Positions 37,020-48,518 of a stretch of DNA of 64,000 nucleotides are shown here, one piece after another. Location: NCBI GenBank assembly GCA_013180625.2, contig SNVD02005071.1, forward strand, positions 1-64,000, written 5' to 3'. This DNA is from Boswellia sacra. Its lineage: Eukaryota > Streptophyta > Magnoliopsida > Sapindales > Burseraceae. The translations under genes were made by a program, and so were the position numbers. The notes beneath the pieces are model-generated. The model had not been told where the DNA came from, made no database searches, and saw only the letters and a program-made list of their open reading frames with translations. The first letter of the stretch is position 1. Each line of letters opens with the position of its first letter.

Positions 37020-37373
37020 GTATCTCTCTTGTATGCTAGCTTACAAAAGAGATACATTATGATTTCTGAAATAGGACACATTATGAGTTCAACTTCTCTC
37101 TTGTATGCTAGCTTACCTATGTTTAGATTGTTTTTACGCATGAGCTTGGCCATTTTTTTGTCTTAAAATCTTCTTTTTCCATAAAAAAAAAATAGCTGAT
37201 TTCCTGATAACCTTAATGCAGTTTGATGTGTTCAGTCTGACCTGAACAATTTGATAGGCATAATACTAATGGTCTTAGTTCTTTGTCTTCATAACACTTC
37301 ACATCCATTGAATTAAAAAATAATGATACTGACTATAAATACATCTTATATCGTGTTTGTCTTCTGAATGCAG

Positions 37374-38120
37374 GTTCAGACTGATTATAAGGTCATAAAC
37401 ATGGATCAGTGGATGGGCTTTTACCGATTCTGCAATGAGGTATATGGAACTTAATTGTTTCTGTCCATATGCGTAACTATTTTGCTACAAACTAGTAGGT
37501 TGGCATGCATGATGCATCTTTAATAGCGGACATTGTTTAGATCTTTCTTTTTCAAGACATCCCCATGCCTGCAGACTCTTAACAATAAAAAGAATGTTGT
37601 CTATACTCTGATTTGGAATTTAGCTTTGCAAAAATGTGCCTTAAGATTTATAAATCACATATCTCCTTGTCAAGGCGAAAGTGCGAATATGATGTGTGGC
37701 AATCTGTCAGATCTTATGTTGGCATGTGTCACTATTATGATAACCTGTGGGGCCTTACCTTTTGGAGGTTTCCTTATGAGCTAGTGGTGGGGGTAAGGGT
37801 GTTGTAATTGTAAATCAACAAGGATGACCACTCTTACAGCATGTTTAAAGAAGTGGCTTGCAAGGCATTGCTATGGTTAGTTCTGAATTAGAGAAAAAAA
37901 AATGATAGGAGGTGGGGTTTTCATATCTTATGCTACTGTCTCCTCTGCACTTTGGTTTTTGCTTATAGCCAGGCCCTTGTGTTTTTGGCCTTCCATATAT
38001 TTTGATCCTGTGCTGACCATTTAAATAATTTGACAGATAAGCTTCCCAAACTTTAGTAATTATGATCCGAATCTTGCTTGGCCATTGGTCCTGGACTTGA
38101 TGAAAGAAAAGCAGACATAA
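37374..38120 (+). pseudogene. DCN1-like (cullin neddylation) gene fragment, two exons
   Basis: Exon A (37374-37439) has AG acceptor and GT donor and encodes VINMDQWMGFYRFCNE. Exon B (38037-38120) has AG acceptor and encodes ISFPNFSNYDPNLAWPLVLD then a stop. These are the C-terminal parts of the PONY/DUF298 domain of plant DCN1-like proteins, which promote NEDD8 attachment to cullins. The usual NFVEW after LVLD is missing, so there is a small deletion. The exons could still be spliced together. Region 37533-37800 between them is intron with no confirmed coding. Confidence 0.8.
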
Positions 38121-38579
38121 ACTCTACTTCTTTAAGCCAACCTGATTCTCAGCTGTAAACTGCCATTTTTACTTAAGTAGGTGGAGTTGAAATCTTTGTT
38201 CCACATATATAGAGGCTGCTTGAAATTATATTACTTTCTGCAGCACTGCTTTATTCTTCATTCTCTTATGTTGTGATTGATCTATTTGCAGGTCTGTTGA
38301 AACTACAGAAACCAAACTTCCCCACCATTTTTTTTAATTTAATCCAACTTCTTTAATTTTATTATGGTTCTTTATTTTATTGTATTGGTTTCCTTGAATG
38401 ATCCAAATTATAATTATTATTTTTAGATCAGGCAGTGAGATTTTTTTTCCTTCCTAATTGAAAAAGCATATTGTTTCTTTGTAGTTTGCTCTATATATTA
38501 TGAATTTATTAAAATTTTTAAAATACTTATTATATATATTATGAATTTATTAAATTTTTAAAATTTTTAATATATATAT

Positions 38580-38860
38580 TAATTTTTTTAAATACTTGGC
38601 GGCTAAAAACTGTCAAGTATATTCTTTTTTTAATTTCTAAAACTATTATACTTGGCGGTCAAAAACCGCCAAGTATATTTTTTTTTTAATTTTTAAACCT
38701 ATTATACTTGGCGGTATGCATATTTGGCACTTTGACCGACCGTCAAATATAGTTAAATTGACTATATTTGGTGGTGCCATTGGTGGCGTTTTTAAGACCG
38801 CCAAATATATACATATTTGACGGTCAAAGATCGTCAAATATGATCATTTTTCTTGTAGTG
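38580..38860 (+). repeat. 3' subterminal repeats of CACTA element 1
   Basis: Repeated TTGGCGGTC/CCGCCAAGTATA words in both orientations, including a 13-bp inverted repeat with a 5-base loop at 38647-38677 (arms TATACTTGGCGGT). The terminus reads TTTTTCTTGTAGTG. Subterminal motifs like these are where CACTA transposases bind. Confidence 0.8.
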
Positions 38861-38939
38861 CCACTCAGACTTTTTATTGCTTTGGCTTTCCTTTATGTTA
38901 AGTAACAAATACGAATCACATGTGGTGAATGGTAATCTA

Positions 38940-39200
38940 AATACAACAAGTCAACAAGTTATTCAACAACTTTATAAAAGTAGGAAATTTGTAAATGAGT
39001 AAATAAAGGTTATAAAAGTTGTAAATAAGTGTTTAAAAGTTATAAATGAGTAAATAAAAGTTGTATTTATAACTTTTATTTGCTTATTTACAACTTAACT
39101 TTTATTTGTTCATTTACAATTTTTATATACTTGTTTATAGTTTTTACATTTTTTTTAAGACTATTGTACCAATACAGCAGTTGTACTATAGCAAAACCCT
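38940..39200. repeat. satellite-like motifs beside a transposon-end-like sequence
   Basis: Between 38970 and 39150 about eight copies of ATAAAAGTTGTAAAT-type words occur, first in plus then in minus orientation. They have the building motif of the satellite at 17-24 kb. The adjoining 39159-39192 (GTACCAATACAGCAG, TTGTACTATAG) resembles the ends at 28.9 kb. This block interrupts the inverted duplication right at the edge of the arm. Confidence 0.5.
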
Positions 39201-40228
39201 ACAAGTAGCCTCAGACAGAGTTGCAAAATGTTTTTCACTAGCCAAGCCCAAATCCAAATAAAAAACTAACACTTTTGACTGTTATATTTAATATATTTAA
39301 GTTATTCTATGAGTGTCAATGCTAGCGTTTGTTAAAATAAGAGGATTAAAGTATTAATTTCAGAATCTCGAGATCGAAGTTAGTTGATACAAACCACACG
39401 GGTGTTAGTTTAATATGCTCTTTGTAATAGATGACTTAAAAGAAAGGTAACTTGACAATGTTTTGGAAAATTTATATGTTGGGAGAAAATATATATAAAC
39501 ACAATTATTATATGTTTTCTGTTCTAGCCAATTAAACGTGTTATTCATGATGTTACCATTATAGAGTAAATGGCTAAGATAATAAATAAACTCAATAGAT
39601 ACTTCGAAGCAAGATAAGTAATAATGTAATTTCATTGCTTTCTCATGTTCTTCCTCTGATTTTCTTAAGCTATTTGTCTCTAGAACACCGACAGTTATCA
39701 AGATATGGACGGTTATCGAGATAATGTGTTGGCTACAGCAGGACTTGCTATGCTAAAGTTGTGGAGGATGTCACTACAAAATTACTGCATTAGATTCCTA
39801 GAGTTCTTTTTTATGTGACTTCTGCATCCTATGTTCAGTGCTTTAACTTGCGTTTGATGTCTCCGTCACGGGTTTTGATAGGACTGGGTCAGATGTCACA
39901 GGAGCAGAGAAATGGCTGAGCAGGGATTGGTACTTTCCTATTAAATCTTTTTGTTTATCTATTTATTTAATTCCCCCTTGTCAAGTATATGTAGCTTATC
40001 TAAGATGAGAAAACGACATGAAAGCATATAATCCAACGATTCCATATGCTTATGGTGAAGTAATCTTTTATTTGGTTTTAATCAGCCAAAGTGGCTTACT
40101 GGCTTGCGGAAGTTAGAAGCACTTTTGTTCTGGTCATTGAACACCTTTTTGGAGCTTCCTTTGCAGAATATATCACTCCCTTGATTATTTGAATTGCTTA
40201 GTAGTAATGATGTGTTGGAATTATGTCC

Positions 40229-40789
40229 TGTTGAGTTTGTGGCTCATATGCTAGTGGGAGGAATCCCACATTGATTAAGTAAGAAAATATGGGTCTCATG
40301 TGGGCTTATAAAAGAAGCCACATGGGAGAAGTTTAGTTGTCCCATTGAAAATTCTCCTCTACCCCTTATATTTATAAGGTCTCACATATAAAACCTCATA
40401 GTTTAACAGCCCTTCATTAAGAACCTTAAAGTTTGTAATATTTGCTTTTTCTTCCTTTGATTTTGGATATTTGTAGTATTGCCAATTGTTTGGGTAATTA
40501 CAGTTTGACCCAACTATTTGGGTAATTACAGCTTGGCCTAATAGTTGTGACATTTGTATTGTGACCCAAAAGTTTGTAATTCTCTTTGAAGATAGTGGAA
40601 GGTTTCTTCAGCGGCGCTCGAGAACGTAGGTATTTATACCGAACCTCGTTAAATCTTGGTGTTCTTTCTATTTTGCATTGTTGGTTGATTGGTTGTCTCT
40701 TTAGTAGCTATCATATTCAATTATCTAGCATAGTTTGTGGTTGTGCATTTTGGTTGTTCTCTTGGTTATCGCTTCCGTTGTGCATAACA
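40229..40789 (+). repeat. 5' LTR of copia element 1
   Basis: 561 bp. A TATA-like CTTATAAAAG lies at about 40305, a likely promoter core. It differs from the 3' LTR at about 35 positions by eye (about 6 percent), nearly all transitions. Confidence 0.95.
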
Positions 40790-40791
40790 AT

Positions 40792-40803
40792 TGGTATCAG
40801 AGC
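40792..40803 (+). other. primer-binding site of copia element 1
   Basis: TGGTATCAGAGC, initiator tRNA-Met type, two bases after the 5' LTR. Confidence 0.9.
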
Positions 40804-40955
40804 TGAAGGTTTTGGGTAGTTAGTGGTTATTTCATTGAAGCACTTACTACTATTCTGGGTTGTTGATTTTGAATTGCTAGTTATTGAATATAATAGTCTG
40901 TTTGGAGCTTGGTTATTGGTGATTTGTGTATCGAGCTTATTTGTAAGAGGTAGTA

Positions 40956-42425
40956 ATGGCATCATCGTCAACTGTATTAGAGAAGACAGTGACTATGACA
41001 AATTCAAAAATAGATGTTGAAAAATTTGATGGTCGAAATAATTTCGGCTTATGGCAGAGTGAGGTGTTGGACGGGTTGTATCAGCAAGATTTGGATATTG
41101 TTCTGGAAGAAACAAAACCAGAAGATATCAGTGCAAGAGATTGGGACAGGCTGAATATAAAAGCTTGTGGGTTGATTCGCTCTTGCTTGTGTAGAGAACA
41201 GAAGTATCCGTTCACAAAAGAAACATCTACAAGCAAACTGTGGAAGGCGCTGGAAAATAAATATATGAAGAAAAGCAATGAGAATCGGCTGTATCTATTG
41301 AAGAGATTGTTCCGTCTCCAGTTGAAACCAGGTACGAGCATCAGTTCTCATATTGATGAGTTTAATAAGTTAATTGCTGATTTGTTAAACTTAGATGAAA
41401 CCTTCAAAGATGAAATTAAGGCTATGTTATTGATTGGCTCACTTCTGGATGAATTAGATCATTTATGCATTACTCTTATCCATGGGAAAGATAAACTGTC
41501 TTTTGAAGAAGTTTGTTCTGCTTTGTTGAATTATGAAATTCGTAAGAAAGATCAAAGGGAACATAGGGATGAGTCAGTAGATGCATTGACAGTGAGAGGG
41601 CATAGTCAAAGTAGGAAAACAGGAAAAAGGGGAAAATCTTGGTCGAGGGGTAAAATAGGAAAAGATAAGTGTGCCTTTTATCATGAGAAAGGGCATTGGA
41701 AGAAAGATTGTCCTAAGTTGAAAAAGAAAGATAAGGGCAAGGCTGTTTCTGATGCATGTGTTGTTGAGCGTGAAGATGATAGTGAGTCAGATATATGTCT
41801 AGTTGGTCATCCATCCACTTCTGGTTCTGATGAGTGGATTATAGATTCGGGTTGTACTTATCATATGTGTCCACATAGGGAATGGTTCTTTCAGTTTGAA
41901 GAGCTTGATTGTAGAGTTGTGTATATGGGCAATGATGATATTTGCCATACTGCTGGGATAGGTTCGATCCGATTGAGGAATCATGATGGACTGACTAGAG
42001 TTTTGACAGATGTTCGGTATGTACCGAAGTTGAAGAAGAATCTCATCTCTTTGGGAGCCTTAGAACCTAAAGGCTGTGGGATATCTATTCGAGATGGTAT
42101 TCTGAGGGTCACTTCAGGCGCTCTTGTGGTATTGAAAGGCACTAGAAGGAACAACTTGTATTACTATAATGGTAATACGGTTATTGGATCAGCGGCTATG
42201 GTTTCTGATAATGATGCAGATTCAGAGATCACGAGACTGTGGCATATGCATTTGGGACATGCAGGTGAGAAAGCCTTATTCAGTTTGGTGAAACGAGGCT
42301 TATTGAAAGGTGCAAAGACCTGCAAGCTGGATTTTTGTGAGCATTGTGTTCTGGAAAAGCAGAAGAGAGTGAAATTTGACACCGCTATTCATAATACCAA
42401 GGGTATTCTTGACTATGTTCACTGA
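40956..42425 (+). pseudogene. copia gag, protease and start of integrase (489 codons)
   Basis: Opens at ATG 40956. Gag: KIDVEKFDGRNNFGLWQSEV, then LYLLKRLFRLQL and LLNYEIRKKDQ. The zinc knuckle reads CAFYHEKGHWKKDC, where the second Cys of CX2CX4HX4C is replaced by Tyr (TAT, one transition from TGT). The protease region has the WIIDSGCTYHMC active-site stretch, followed by the GAG-pre-integrase domain (LWHMHLGHAGEKAL, CEHCVLEKQKRVKF). It ends at TGA 42423-42425, where the integrase core should continue. Confidence 0.9.
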
Positions 42426-43370
42426 GATGTGTAGGGACCTACTAAAACCGCGTCAATGGGAGGTAGACACTACTTTGTTACTTTTGTTGATGACTTTTCC
42501 AAAAGAACTTGGGTGTACTGTTTGAAATCAAAAGATGATGTACTTGGTGTTTTCCTTAAGTGGAAAAAAATGTTTGAGACACAAACTGGCAAGAAGATCA
42601 AGCATCTCAGAACAGACAATGGTGGTGAGTATTGTAGTGATTGATTTTTAAAATTGTGTCAAGATGAAGGTATTGTATGTCATTTTACTGTTAGAGGTAC
42701 ACCACAGTAGAATGGGGTGGCAGAACGCATGAACCGGATATTGCTGGAGAAAGTTCGGTGTATGTTGTCCAATGCTGGGTTGGGCAAAGAATTTTGGGCT
42801 GAGGCTGTGACTTATGCGTGTCATCTCATTAATCGTCTACCATCAGCTGCTATTGGTGATAGAACTCCATTGGAGGTATGGTCTGGACAACCTGTTTCTG
42901 ATTATGATTCTTTACATGTTTTTGGTTCTCCTGCATATTATCATGTGAAAGAATCTAAGCTGGATCCTAGAGCCAAGAAAGCGATTTTCTTGGGATTTGC
43001 TTCAGGAGTAAAAGGATATCGTCTATGGTGTCCTAGTTCGAGGAAGATTGTATCCAGCTGAGATGTGACATTTGATGAGTCTTCAATGTTGAAGAAATCA
43101 GAAAACCAGACAAAGGTGAATGGTACTCCACAGCAGGTGGAGCATACTCAGCAGCAGGTGGAGTTTGAAACGATGACATTGAACCCAGTTAGATCTGTTG
43201 AGACAGATGATGGTACTCCTGTGACAGAGGAGGATTTGGGAGATGATGGTGAGGTTCTACTCAGGAACCTCAACAGCAACAAGAATCTATTGCAGTTAAT
43301 AGGCCAAGACGTGAGATTCGCAGACCTGCTCGATTTGCTGATATGGTGGCCTATGCACTTCCAATTGTAG
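42426..43370 (+). pseudogene. copia integrase core, broken
   Basis: Plus-strand pieces 42456-42644 and 42717-43061 show FVDDFSKRTWVYCLKSKDDV, HLRTDNGGEY (a catalytic Asp in TDNGGE) and NGVAERMNRILLEKVRCML with the catalytic Glu. Stops at about 42436, 42643 and 42707-42712 (a CAG-to-TAG type change before NGVAERM) and 43060 interrupt it. After 43062 a glutamine-rich linker follows and shifts frame near 43250. Confidence 0.9.
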
Positions 43371-44950
43371 ATGCTGATGTTCCTTCCACTTATAGAGAGG
43401 CAGTCAGATGTTCTGAAGTTGATAGTGGAAGAGAGCTATGAGCGAAGAGATGCAGTCTCTTCAGAAGAATGAAACTTGGGAGCTAGCTCAACTACCGAAG
43501 GGTAAAAAGGCAATTGGGTGCAAATGGGTATATGCAAAGAAAGATGGATTTCCTGACAAGAATGACGTCCGCTACAAGGCAAGGTTGGTGGCTAAAGGCT
43601 ACGCTCAGAGGGAAGAATTGACTACAATGAGGTATTTTCTCTAGTTGTGAAACATTCTTCCATTAGAATTTTGTTGGCCTTGGTAGCTCAGATGAATATG
43701 GGACTAGTTCAACTTGATGTAAAAACTACATTTTTACATGGTGACTTGGAAGAGGAAATCTATATAACTCAGCCAGAGGGATTCAAAGTTGCTGGTAAGG
43801 AAAATTTGGTGTGCAAACTGAAAAGATCGTTTTATGGTTTGAAGTAATCTCCCGGACAGTGGTATAAGCGATTTGATCGTTTTATGATGGGTCAGAGGTA
43901 CACAAGAAGCAAATTTGATAATTGTGTGTATTATCAGAGGCTACGTGACGGTTATTTCATTTATCTACTCTTGTATGTTGATGATATGTTGATAGCTTCG
44001 ACGAATGTCGAAAAAATTGTAAAGTTGAAGACGCAGTTGAATCGAGAGTTTGAGATGAAAGATTTGGGTGAAGCTAAGAAGATACTAGATATGGAGATTA
44101 GTAGAGATAGAGGGAGATGTAGGATTTGTTTGACCCAGAAGCAGTATCTGAAGAAATTATTACACCGGTTTGGCATTACAGAGCAGTCAAAACCTATAAG
44201 TACCCTACTTGCTCCTCATATGAAACTCAGTGCATCTTTATCTCCTAGTACAGATGAGGAACGGGAGTATATGTCTCGAGTTCCATATGCTAATGCAGTT
44301 GGTAGCCTGATGTATGCTATGGTGTGTACAAGACCCGACATTTCACATGCAGTTGGAGTTGTGAGCAGGTTCATGCATGATCCTGGTAAAGGACATTGGC
44401 AAGCAGTGAAATGGATTCTACGGTATTTGTTGAAAACCGTAGATGTTGGCTTAGTCTTTGAGAGAGATGATACGTGTGATCAGTATGCATATTGGTATGT
44501 TGATTTAGATTATGCTAGTGATTTGGATAAACGTCGGTCGACAACCAGTTATGTGTTTACTCTTGCAAGAGCACCAGTGAGTTGGAAGTCTACTTTACAG
44601 TCTATAGTGGCTTTGTCTACTACAGAGGCAGAGTATATGGCAATGCAGAGGCTGTGAAGGAAGCTATTTGGTTACAGGGATTGCTGGATGAATTGGGAAT
44701 TGGGCAGAAGAAGATCACTCTTTATTCTGACAATCAGAGTGCTATCCACTTAGCAAAGAATCCAATTTTTCATATTCGTACGAAGCATATTAATGTTCGG
44801 TATCATTTTGTGCGGGAGATCATTGAGGAAGGGAGAATCTTACTTTAGAAGATTGAGACTGCCGAGAATCCCGCAGATGTGTTGACTAAGGTTGTGACAG
44901 CGATCAAGTTCAGTCATTGTTTGGACTTGATCAACATTGTACGAGTTTGA
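43371..44950 (+). pseudogene. copia reverse transcriptase and RNase H, broken
   Basis: RT pieces: NETWELAQLPKGKKAIGCKW and ARLVAKGYAQREE (to about 43620, then a frameshift), LDVKTTFLHGDLEEEIY, a TAA after FYGLK at about 43845, and YLLLYVDDMLIAS with the catalytic YVDD intact. RNase H holds RSTTSYVFTLARAPVSWKS and STTEAEYMA, a frameshift near 44650, then SDNQSAIHLAKNPIFHIRTK. The chain cannot be made whole because of these breaks. Confidence 0.9.
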
Positions 44951-45039
44951 CCGCGCCATTGGGCGCATTTGGAGGCGTTGCAGTTGTGATAGAGAATGTG
45001 GAAAAAAGAAGAAATTTGTGGTGGGTCGGCATATTCGCC

Positions 45040-45051
45040 AAGGTGGAGATT
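45040..45051 (+). other. polypurine tract of copia element 1
   Basis: AAGGTGGAGATT lies directly before the 3' LTR, where plus-strand DNA synthesis starts. Confidence 0.8.
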
Positions 45052-45612
45052 TGTTGAGTTTGTGGCTCATATGCTAGTGGGAGGAATCTCGCATTGATTA
45101 AGCAAGAAAATATGGGTCTCATGTGGGCTTATAAAAGAAGCCACATGGGAGAAGTTTAGTTGTCCCATTGGAAATTCTTCTCTACCCCTTATATTTGTAA
45201 AGTCTCACATATAAGGCCTCATAGTTTAAGGGTCCTTCATTAAAGACCTTAAAGTTTGTAATATTTGCTTTTTCCCCTTTTGATTTTGGGTATTTGTAGT
45301 ATTTCCCAATTGTTTGGGTAATTATAGTTTGGCCCAACTATTTGGGTAATTGCAGTTTGGCCCAATAGTTGTGGTATTTATATTGTGACCCAAAAGTTTG
45401 TAATTCTCTTTGAAGATGGTGGAAGGTTTCTTCAGCGGCGCCCGAGGACGTAGGTATTTATACCGAACCTCGTTAAATCTTGGTGTTCTTTCTATTTTGC
45501 ATTGTTGGTTGATTGGTTGTCTCTTTAGTAACTATCATATTCAATTATCTAGCATAGTTTGTGGTTGTGCATTTTGATTGTTCTCTTGGTATCGCTTCCG
45601 TTATGCATAACA
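45052..45612 (+). repeat. 3' LTR of copia element 1
   Basis: Partner of 40229-40789 with the same ends and the same length, preceded by a purine-rich tract. Confidence 0.95.
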
Positions 45613-46316
45613 TGTCAAACAGATGTGGTGGTAACAAAAATTGTTTAACCATCTTTTTTGTAATGTATGATTGTGTACTAGCATAAAAAGGGGAAATAAT
45701 TACGAATAAGAATGAAATGTGACATCATGCTAAGTGTGTTTCGTTTTTCATAGTTTATGTTTTTATTCCCAACAATTTTTGAAATTTCTTGTATGCTAAA
45801 GATTGCCAAAAAAATTCAACTTAAATTTGTGCTTGTTAGCATTTAGATCTTGCAACTCTTTTTCAATTTGCAGGTGTATTTCTTTTGCAATTCTTTTGTG
45901 GTTTTGTCCGTAAACTCGTAATTCAGTAATTGAACTGAGTTTTATCGTTGCTATTTTTTACTATCGTCCTTTTTCTTCATACTATTAGCTGTAAATCTTT
46001 ATAAGAATTTCAAAGATAACATTTCCATCACTTTACTGATTACAATTCACACAGGTCAGGGATAAAATTTATGTGCAAATGACTGAAACTGAAGGTATTT
46101 TATTTTCGGGTCAACATTTAAGTATCTTTTAGTGCAAATGAGAATATCACAAAAGAACCAAAGAGTATAGGTTTGTTCCTTTTGTAATTTTGTATTTTTA
46201 TTTTCAATAGAATTTAACAATACATGATTAGAGTTAATTATTTAGAATTTTAAAAAAGATCCTGGTTTTTAATTTACAAAATGTGTAACACGGAAAAAAG
46301 GATTTTAATTTACAAA

Positions 46317-46482
46317 ACGAATACAACCTAAGATTTTGGATCCACATTTTCCATAACTTTTTGTGTATAAATTTAATGATACTTTTAAGTCTTACTTTAA
46401 CGAATACAACCTAAGATTTTGGATCCACATTTTCCATAACTTTTTGTGTATAAATTTAATGATACTTTTAAGTCTTACTTTG
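46317..46482 (+). repeat. 83-bp tandem duplication
   Basis: 46317-46399 and 46400-46482 are almost identical (ACGAATACAACCTAAGATTT ... AGTCTTACTTT). The left arm of the inverted duplication has only one copy (about 9345-9415), so the doubling happened in this arm after the large duplication. Confidence 0.9.
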
Positions 46483-46585
46483 ATAAGTAATGCCTAGCAA
46501 TTGAGTTTGTAAACACATAAACGCCATTCCTTTATAAGCTGGTCTTTTTGAGGAAAAATTAAAAAAGTCTATAATCTTGTATCTT

Positions 46586-46722
46586 TCAGCGAGAAACATC
46601 AGACGATGATTGCATCTCTTCTTTTGTATAGAGGCACTCGGCGTGCACAATGCCACCCAGCAGAGACTTGTACGGTTGTCTTAGAGATGCCTTGGCTTCC
46701 TTGACGTACACAGTCCCTCTGT
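46586..46722 (-). pseudogene. PCFS4: PCF11-like terminal exon, partial
   Basis: Minus strand reads LYRGTVYVKEAKASLR, then GGIVHAECLYTKEEM and SSSDVSR before TGA (46586-46588). It is the partner of the exon at 8292-8422 and keeps the reading frame and the conserved IVHAEC stretch that the left copy has lost. Upstream homology stops at about 46722, so the rest of the gene is absent. Confidence 0.6.
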
Positions 46723-48518
46723 ACAATTGTAGCTCAAATCAATCGATTTCTTCAAATCAGAAGCAAAAGATCATAGTTTTGAGAAGAATGAGAGTTAGCT
46801 TTTTGTTATTTATATTAAGGACAAGTTTTCTCGGACTTTAAGCAACCCGTGAGTGAGAGAATTCCTTATTTATTTGAATTGGATTAGAGTTTTGGATTGG
46901 AGTTTAAATATTAACGATGACAGGTAAGGTTCATTTTTAAATCATTTTTATTTTGTAAATGTAATTACTACACAAAAAAAAGTTTTTTTTAATTGTTTTA
47001 TCCGTTCAGAAGATTATTGATTAAATTATGCTTATAAATAATTTTAAAATAAAATAAAATTATAAATATTTTCCTACAATAGTAAGACAAAGGAAGAAAC
47101 TAAGATGTGACACACATGAGATCTTCTGATTTTAATTTTCATTTAATTATTTATTATTTTCAGAATTTTAAAATAATAAATAATTATGTTCTATTCTTAT
47201 TATTTTGAAAATACTTTACGAAACACATTTTTTATTAGTTTTAGTAACATTATTTGCATCTTAAAAATTTCTTTTTTGTAGCTATTAACTAATTAAATTT
47301 AACAAATCAATCATTAATATGATAAATATTACAATCAAAATCAATAATTTAAAAAATATTGCTAAAAAAGCATTCATTAGTATACTTATTTATATTAATC
47401 AAACATAATGTTTTAAATTTTTGTACAATTTCTTTTATAGTCTTTTTATAAAATTAAGTTAAAATTTTTAAATTTTTTTGACGTCTGCATGTAAAAAACT
47501 TCTAAATTTATGAAAATAAGCTAAAAAAATATATAATTTAACATATTAATTATTATGTATTTTAAATCATTTAACATAAATCATAAAGACAAAATTCAAG
47601 AATTTATTTTCGTACTCATTTTATTTGAAACGGGTATTTCGCAGGTTAATTAGTCTACTTGAACGTAAATCCCATTAGGGTCTGGATCCCTGGGCCTAAA
47701 AAGGAAGATAAATTTCAAAAGACGGCTTCAGCAACACCTTACATAGGGGAAGTCATGAAGCCTAGGATTTGACTTACACTGCAGCTACGAAAGCATCATC
47801 GTCAACACTTCATTTTTCCAACAATATTAACAGCTATTGATGATGAAAACTAAAAGCTATTAATAGAAGAAGTACTACTATTTTGACAGACTCTACTCAA
47901 AACACTTGACTATTGAAGTCATTTATCATATATTCCATTAGAATTTTTCCATATTCTGTTTCACATTTAATTACAAGCATGGTCGAAATGTTTTGTAGTC
48001 AACTAATGATTTCTTTTCCCAGCTTTCCAGTTGTGTAACGTCTGTGACTTTTATCCTTTTTAAGATCAAAGACTCGCTTCCACCCTGTAGTCCTGTTCGC
48101 AATCACATTTGATCACACAAGAAATTACCTGGACATTGATCAGAATAGAGCAATATCATATGATAAGCAATCAATGTTTTACGAGAATTTGAGATGAGTT
48201 AAGCATTCTCCAGCTTTAGTCATCAAATGAGGACCCCTTTGTTCTGTAATCTTGCTCCAACTGAAGTCCATTGCAGATTTGACCATGTAAATCCTAGAAT
48301 GCTTTGTTTCCATGTGAGGCAAGTTCTAGTTACCAGCTGTATAAACTTTCAGAAATGCAGTTTGTTAGTGCATTGCCAATACTGAATTTCTCCAGCTTTA
48401 TCTAATAGAAGAGCATTTCCTTCCTTTTCCAAGGTCTTTATGTCCAGAATTAATTAACCTTTGTCCACCAAATGGGAAAAGAAAGATATATTCAGTGAAA
48501 ATGTTTGGCTTAAGTAAC
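46723..48518. other. AT-rich, no recognised gene
   Basis: No supported coding region or RNA gene. 47700-48450 is less AT-rich and could be non-coding gene flank. Confidence 0.4.

Larger units (their letters stand above)
33688..38860 (+). mobile_element. CACTA transposon carrying host gene fragments (Pack-CACTA)
   Basis: The left end is CACTATAAGAA and the complement of the right end is CACTACAAGAA; CCA flanks it at 33685-33687 and 38861-38863, matching the 3-bp target duplication of the CACTA (En/Spm) superfamily. The right 280 bp hold subterminal repeats of TTGGCGGTC type. No transposase was found in its 5173 bp. Instead the interior has plus-strand fragments of aspartokinase/homoserine dehydrogenase, cellulose synthase and a DCN1-like gene, with some introns kept, so capture was at DNA level. 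It would have moved with a transposase supplied by another element. Confidence 0.85.
40229..45612 (+). mobile_element. full-length Ty1/copia retrotransposon, Tork/Tnt1-like
   Basis: Two 561-bp LTRs start TGTTGAGTTTG and end GCATAACA, with primer-binding site, gag, protease, integrase, reverse transcriptase, RNase H and polypurine tract between them, in copia order (integrase before RT). The flanking duplication is TGTCC (40224-40228) on the left and TGTCA (45613-45617) on the right, one base changed. The matching site in the other arm (9947-9951) has TGTCC once, proving insertion after duplication. At least five stops and three frameshifts break pol. Assigned to a Tnt1-like lineage from the gag sequence. 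Confidence 0.95.
39205..46722 (-). repeat. right arm of large inverted duplication
   Basis: Reverse-complement partner of 8292-11470 (block pairs listed there). About 5.4 kb of it is the copia insertion at 40229-45612, leaving about 2.1 kb of arm sequence. The outer end is the PCF11-like terminal exon at 46586-46722; the inner end stops at 39205 beside the satellite-like block. Confidence 0.85.
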
